Source of the DNA: Variovorax sp. PCZ-1
GTDB taxonomy: Bacteria; Pseudomonadota; Gammaproteobacteria; Burkholderiales; Burkholderiaceae_C
Direction: 5' to 3'
Length of the DNA stretch: 64,000 bases
Assembly (NCBI RefSeq): GCF_018413605.1
Contig: NZ_JAHCDN010000002.1
Location: 612,461-676,460 of the forward strand
Shown here: positions 62,696-64,000 of the stretch, piece after piece
How the letters are laid out: each line of letters begins with the position of its first letter
How positions within the stretch are numbered: position 1 is the first letter of the stretch
Position numbers and translations under genes: made by a program
Notes under the pieces: model-generated
The model's input: the letters and a program-made list of their open reading frames with translations, nothing else
The model's database searches: none
Told to the model about the DNA's origin: nothing

Positions 62696-63074
62696 CCAAC
62701 ATATGAACAGGCCATCTGCCGCCAACAAACAAGTTGTCTGGCTTTTAGAGCAAGCCTTGAAAGAGCCACGGCACTCACCTGATGCATGGCCTTGGTTGGA
62801 AGCAGCACATATCGTCGGTCAAACGCGCTTTGTTCTCCATGGCCGTGTGCATCTACACATGCTCTCTCGCGCTTGGGCTGAGCGTGCATGGCACGAGGTG
62901 TTCGCGCAATTGCTACGTCTAGCCCTCGTTCCGTTGGGGCATCTGCTTCAACGCCTGCCACTTGGCAATCCGGGCAGCAGCAGAGTCGGCGCGTTAGTCC
63001 CGATGCCTGTACCCGTGCATTTGACTCTCTTGATTGAGCAAAGTCGTGCCATTCTCGTGAAAGAAAGCAAATGA
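62676..63074 (+). CDS. DUF3703-like protein
   Basis: A 132-residue soluble protein. 'EQALKEPRHSPDAWPWLEAAHIVGQTRFVLHGRVHLHMLSRAWAERAWHEVFAQLLRLALVPLGHLLQRLPLGNPGSSRVGALVPMPVP' follows the DUF3703 pattern, recurrent in metal-resistance islands beside MerR regulators and transporters. Function unknown; several histidines (H-x-H) could bind metal. ATG at 62676 has GGAGAG upstream; an ATG at 62703 is the alternative. It overlaps the transporter (20 bases) and the next gene (ATGA). Confidence 0.8.
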   Translation: MLRTVTDQHMNRPSAANKQVVWLLEQALKEPRHSPDAWPWLEAAHIVGQTRFVLHGRVHLHMLSRAWAERAWHEVFAQLLRLALVPLGHLLQRLPLGNPGSSRVGALVPMPVPVHLTLLIEQSRAILVKESK

Positions 63075-63565
63075 AGATTCGCTTAACCAGTGTTTATGAC
63101 TACCCACACCACGAATTTGTAGAACTGTTACGGGGCACAGAGAGTTTCCGTTTCATCACTTGGCCAATATTGAGCTTTCAGCCAGCGAGTGGTATTTGGC
63201 CTGAGCGCTGGGAAATCGGTCGTGATGTGTTTCGCTTTCGTCTTTTTGGAATCTTGCCAGTGGGCAGTCAGCAGATCAGTATTAGCAACCCGAGCAACGG
63301 CTTTGCGTCAGATGGCAGCGTCGTGCTGCGTGATGATGGAAGCGGTACATTGATGCAGCGCTGGGATCATTGGATAACTACAAAATCGCTGGGTGATAAC
63401 CAAACGCTTTACGTCGATGAAGTTGAAGTGCATGCGCGTTATCTCCCCTTGGTCTTCACGCCGTTCTGCGCTCTTTTTGCTTTAGCGTTCTACGCACATC
63501 GGCAGCGGCGCTGGAAGAAGTACCTACTGCACAAAAAGCATCCACAATGCAACGCGGGCTCTTGA
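63071..63565 (+). CDS. hypothetical protein, SRPBCC/START-like
   Basis: A 164-residue protein without signal peptide: 'SFRFITWPILSFQPASGIWPERWEIGRDVFRFRLFGILPVGSQQISI' and 'MQRWDHWITTKSLGDNQTLYVDEVEVHARYLPLVFTPFCALFALAFYAHRQRRWKKYL'. The beta-rich core followed by a C-terminal hydrophobic/basic helix resembles polyketide-cyclase/SRPBCC-type hypothetical proteins. No function is assigned. It is coupled to DUF3703 by ATGA and converges with merR with 7 bases between stops. Confidence 0.6.
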   Translation: MKIRLTSVYDYPHHEFVELLRGTESFRFITWPILSFQPASGIWPERWEIGRDVFRFRLFGILPVGSQQISISNPSNGFASDGSVVLRDDGSGTLMQRWDHWITTKSLGDNQTLYVDEVEVHARYLPLVFTPFCALFALAFYAHRQRRWKKYLLHKKHPQCNAGS

Positions 63566-63572
63566 GCACTAA

Positions 63573-63986
63573 TCAGCGACCATTTGTAGCGAGTGTTGCA
63601 ATTATTGGGCACGGCTGCTCCTTTCCTGTGTGTTCGCATTCATGGATGAGATGCGTCAACGCCTTTTTCATGCGGTTCAAATCAGCCAACTTGACTTGTA
63701 TTTCATCGAGCCGCCGACCTGCAATATGTCTAATTGAAACGCGATCAAGGCCATCCTCCAGCGACAGCAATTCAGACACCTCGTCCAAAGAAAACCCCAG
63801 CTCTTGGGCCCGCTTGATAAAGCGAATGCGGCTGACCAGTGATACCGGGTAGTACCGATAAGAACCGGAGGCTTCCGGCACTGGAAGCAGGCCACGCTGT
63901 TGGTAATAGCGAATGGTTTCAACACCCACGCCTGCCGATTTGGCTAACTTGCCGATGGTCATTGCTTCTGTAGGCATGAGATTCAT
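63573..63986 (-). CDS. MerR-family metal-responsive regulator
   Basis: A 137-residue regulator. The HTH and wing read 'MTIGKLAKSAGVGVETIRYYQQRGLLPVPEASGSYRYYPVSLVSRIRFIKRAQELGFSLDEVSELLSL', followed by the dimerisation helix and a C-terminus with only two cysteines ('HECEHTGKEQPCPI'), as in metal-sensing MerR subgroups. The most distal ATG (63986) is used; ATGs at 63977 and 63962 are possible. It is the likely regulator of the MerR-type promoter at 61994, though separated from it by the three-gene operon. Its own promoter lies at the window edge. Confidence 0.9.
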   Translation of the reverse strand: MNLMPTEAMTIGKLAKSAGVGVETIRYYQQRGLLPVPEASGSYRYYPVSLVSRIRFIKRAQELGFSLDEVSELLSLEDGLDRVSIRHIAGRRLDEIQVKLADLNRMKKALTHLIHECEHTGKEQPCPIIATLATNGR

Positions 63987-64000
63987 AAATATTTGACCAA

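Overview
The window looks like chromosomal DNA of a Burkholderiales betaproteobacterium, most likely a Comamonadaceae relative. This rests on gene order and families, not on any database search: the protocatechuate 4,5-cleavage operon has the Comamonas pmd order (E-F-D-A-B-C), the order serC-trpF-trpB-trpA-accD is typical of the group, and there are two Bug/TctC solute-binding proteins and several small DUF4148-like secreted proteins. Two tRNA genes, Thr(CGT) at 501-576 and Ser(GGA) at 48965-49054, mark boundaries.

Layout. 1-2.8 kb: end of a methyltransferase-associated protein, tRNA-Thr, then a translationally coupled methyltransferase and HAD-domain protein. 2.8-10.7 kb: a long minus-strand series (LysR, Bug protein, cytochrome P450, HAD phosphatase, pepN, fbp). 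10.8-16.5 kb: a ModA-like gene and the pmd operon, converting protocatechuate to pyruvate and oxaloacetate. 16.6-22.4 kb: aldo-keto reductase, LysR, and an operon of a Bug protein, an N-formylglutamate amidohydrolase-like protein and an L-2-hydroxyglutarate oxidase-like flavoprotein. 22.4-24 kb: lysS. 24-43.4 kb: a surface-glycan cluster with CDP-3,6-dideoxyhexose genes (rfbF, rfbG, rfbH, rfbE), an unusual split transketolase, extra SDR proteins, four glycosyltransferases, an ABC flippase and a PglC/PglF-like pair. 43.5-48.9 kb: LON-domain gene, accD, trpA, trpB, trpF, serC. 49-64 kb: a metal-resistance region beyond tRNA-Ser with an RND efflux operon, a two-component system, czcD, a second CDF-like transporter, small accessory proteins and a MerR regulator.

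The most striking observation is a family of about twelve short (about 55-65 bp) palindromic repeats scattered through 4.8-47.6 kb. Six copies lie inside protein-coding genes and are translated without breaking the frame (pepN, P450, Bug signal peptide, lhgO-like gene, an epimerase, trpF). Others supply stop codons or lie immediately before start codons. They resemble in concept the in-frame palindromic elements described in Rickettsia. I saw no copies in the main glycan block (26-43 kb) or in the metal island (49-64 kb), which fits later acquisition of both.

A second point of interest is copper logic in the metal island. Two sites closely match the E. coli CusR box. Each lies upstream of one of two paralogous small secreted proteins, and each paralog is followed by nearly the same terminator. 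The RND pump also carries an AxGxxxD...EN motif rather than the DFG...DGA motif of true Czc pumps. A third is the pairing of RfbH with a two-subunit transketolase, which suggests a two-carbon-branched deoxysugar.
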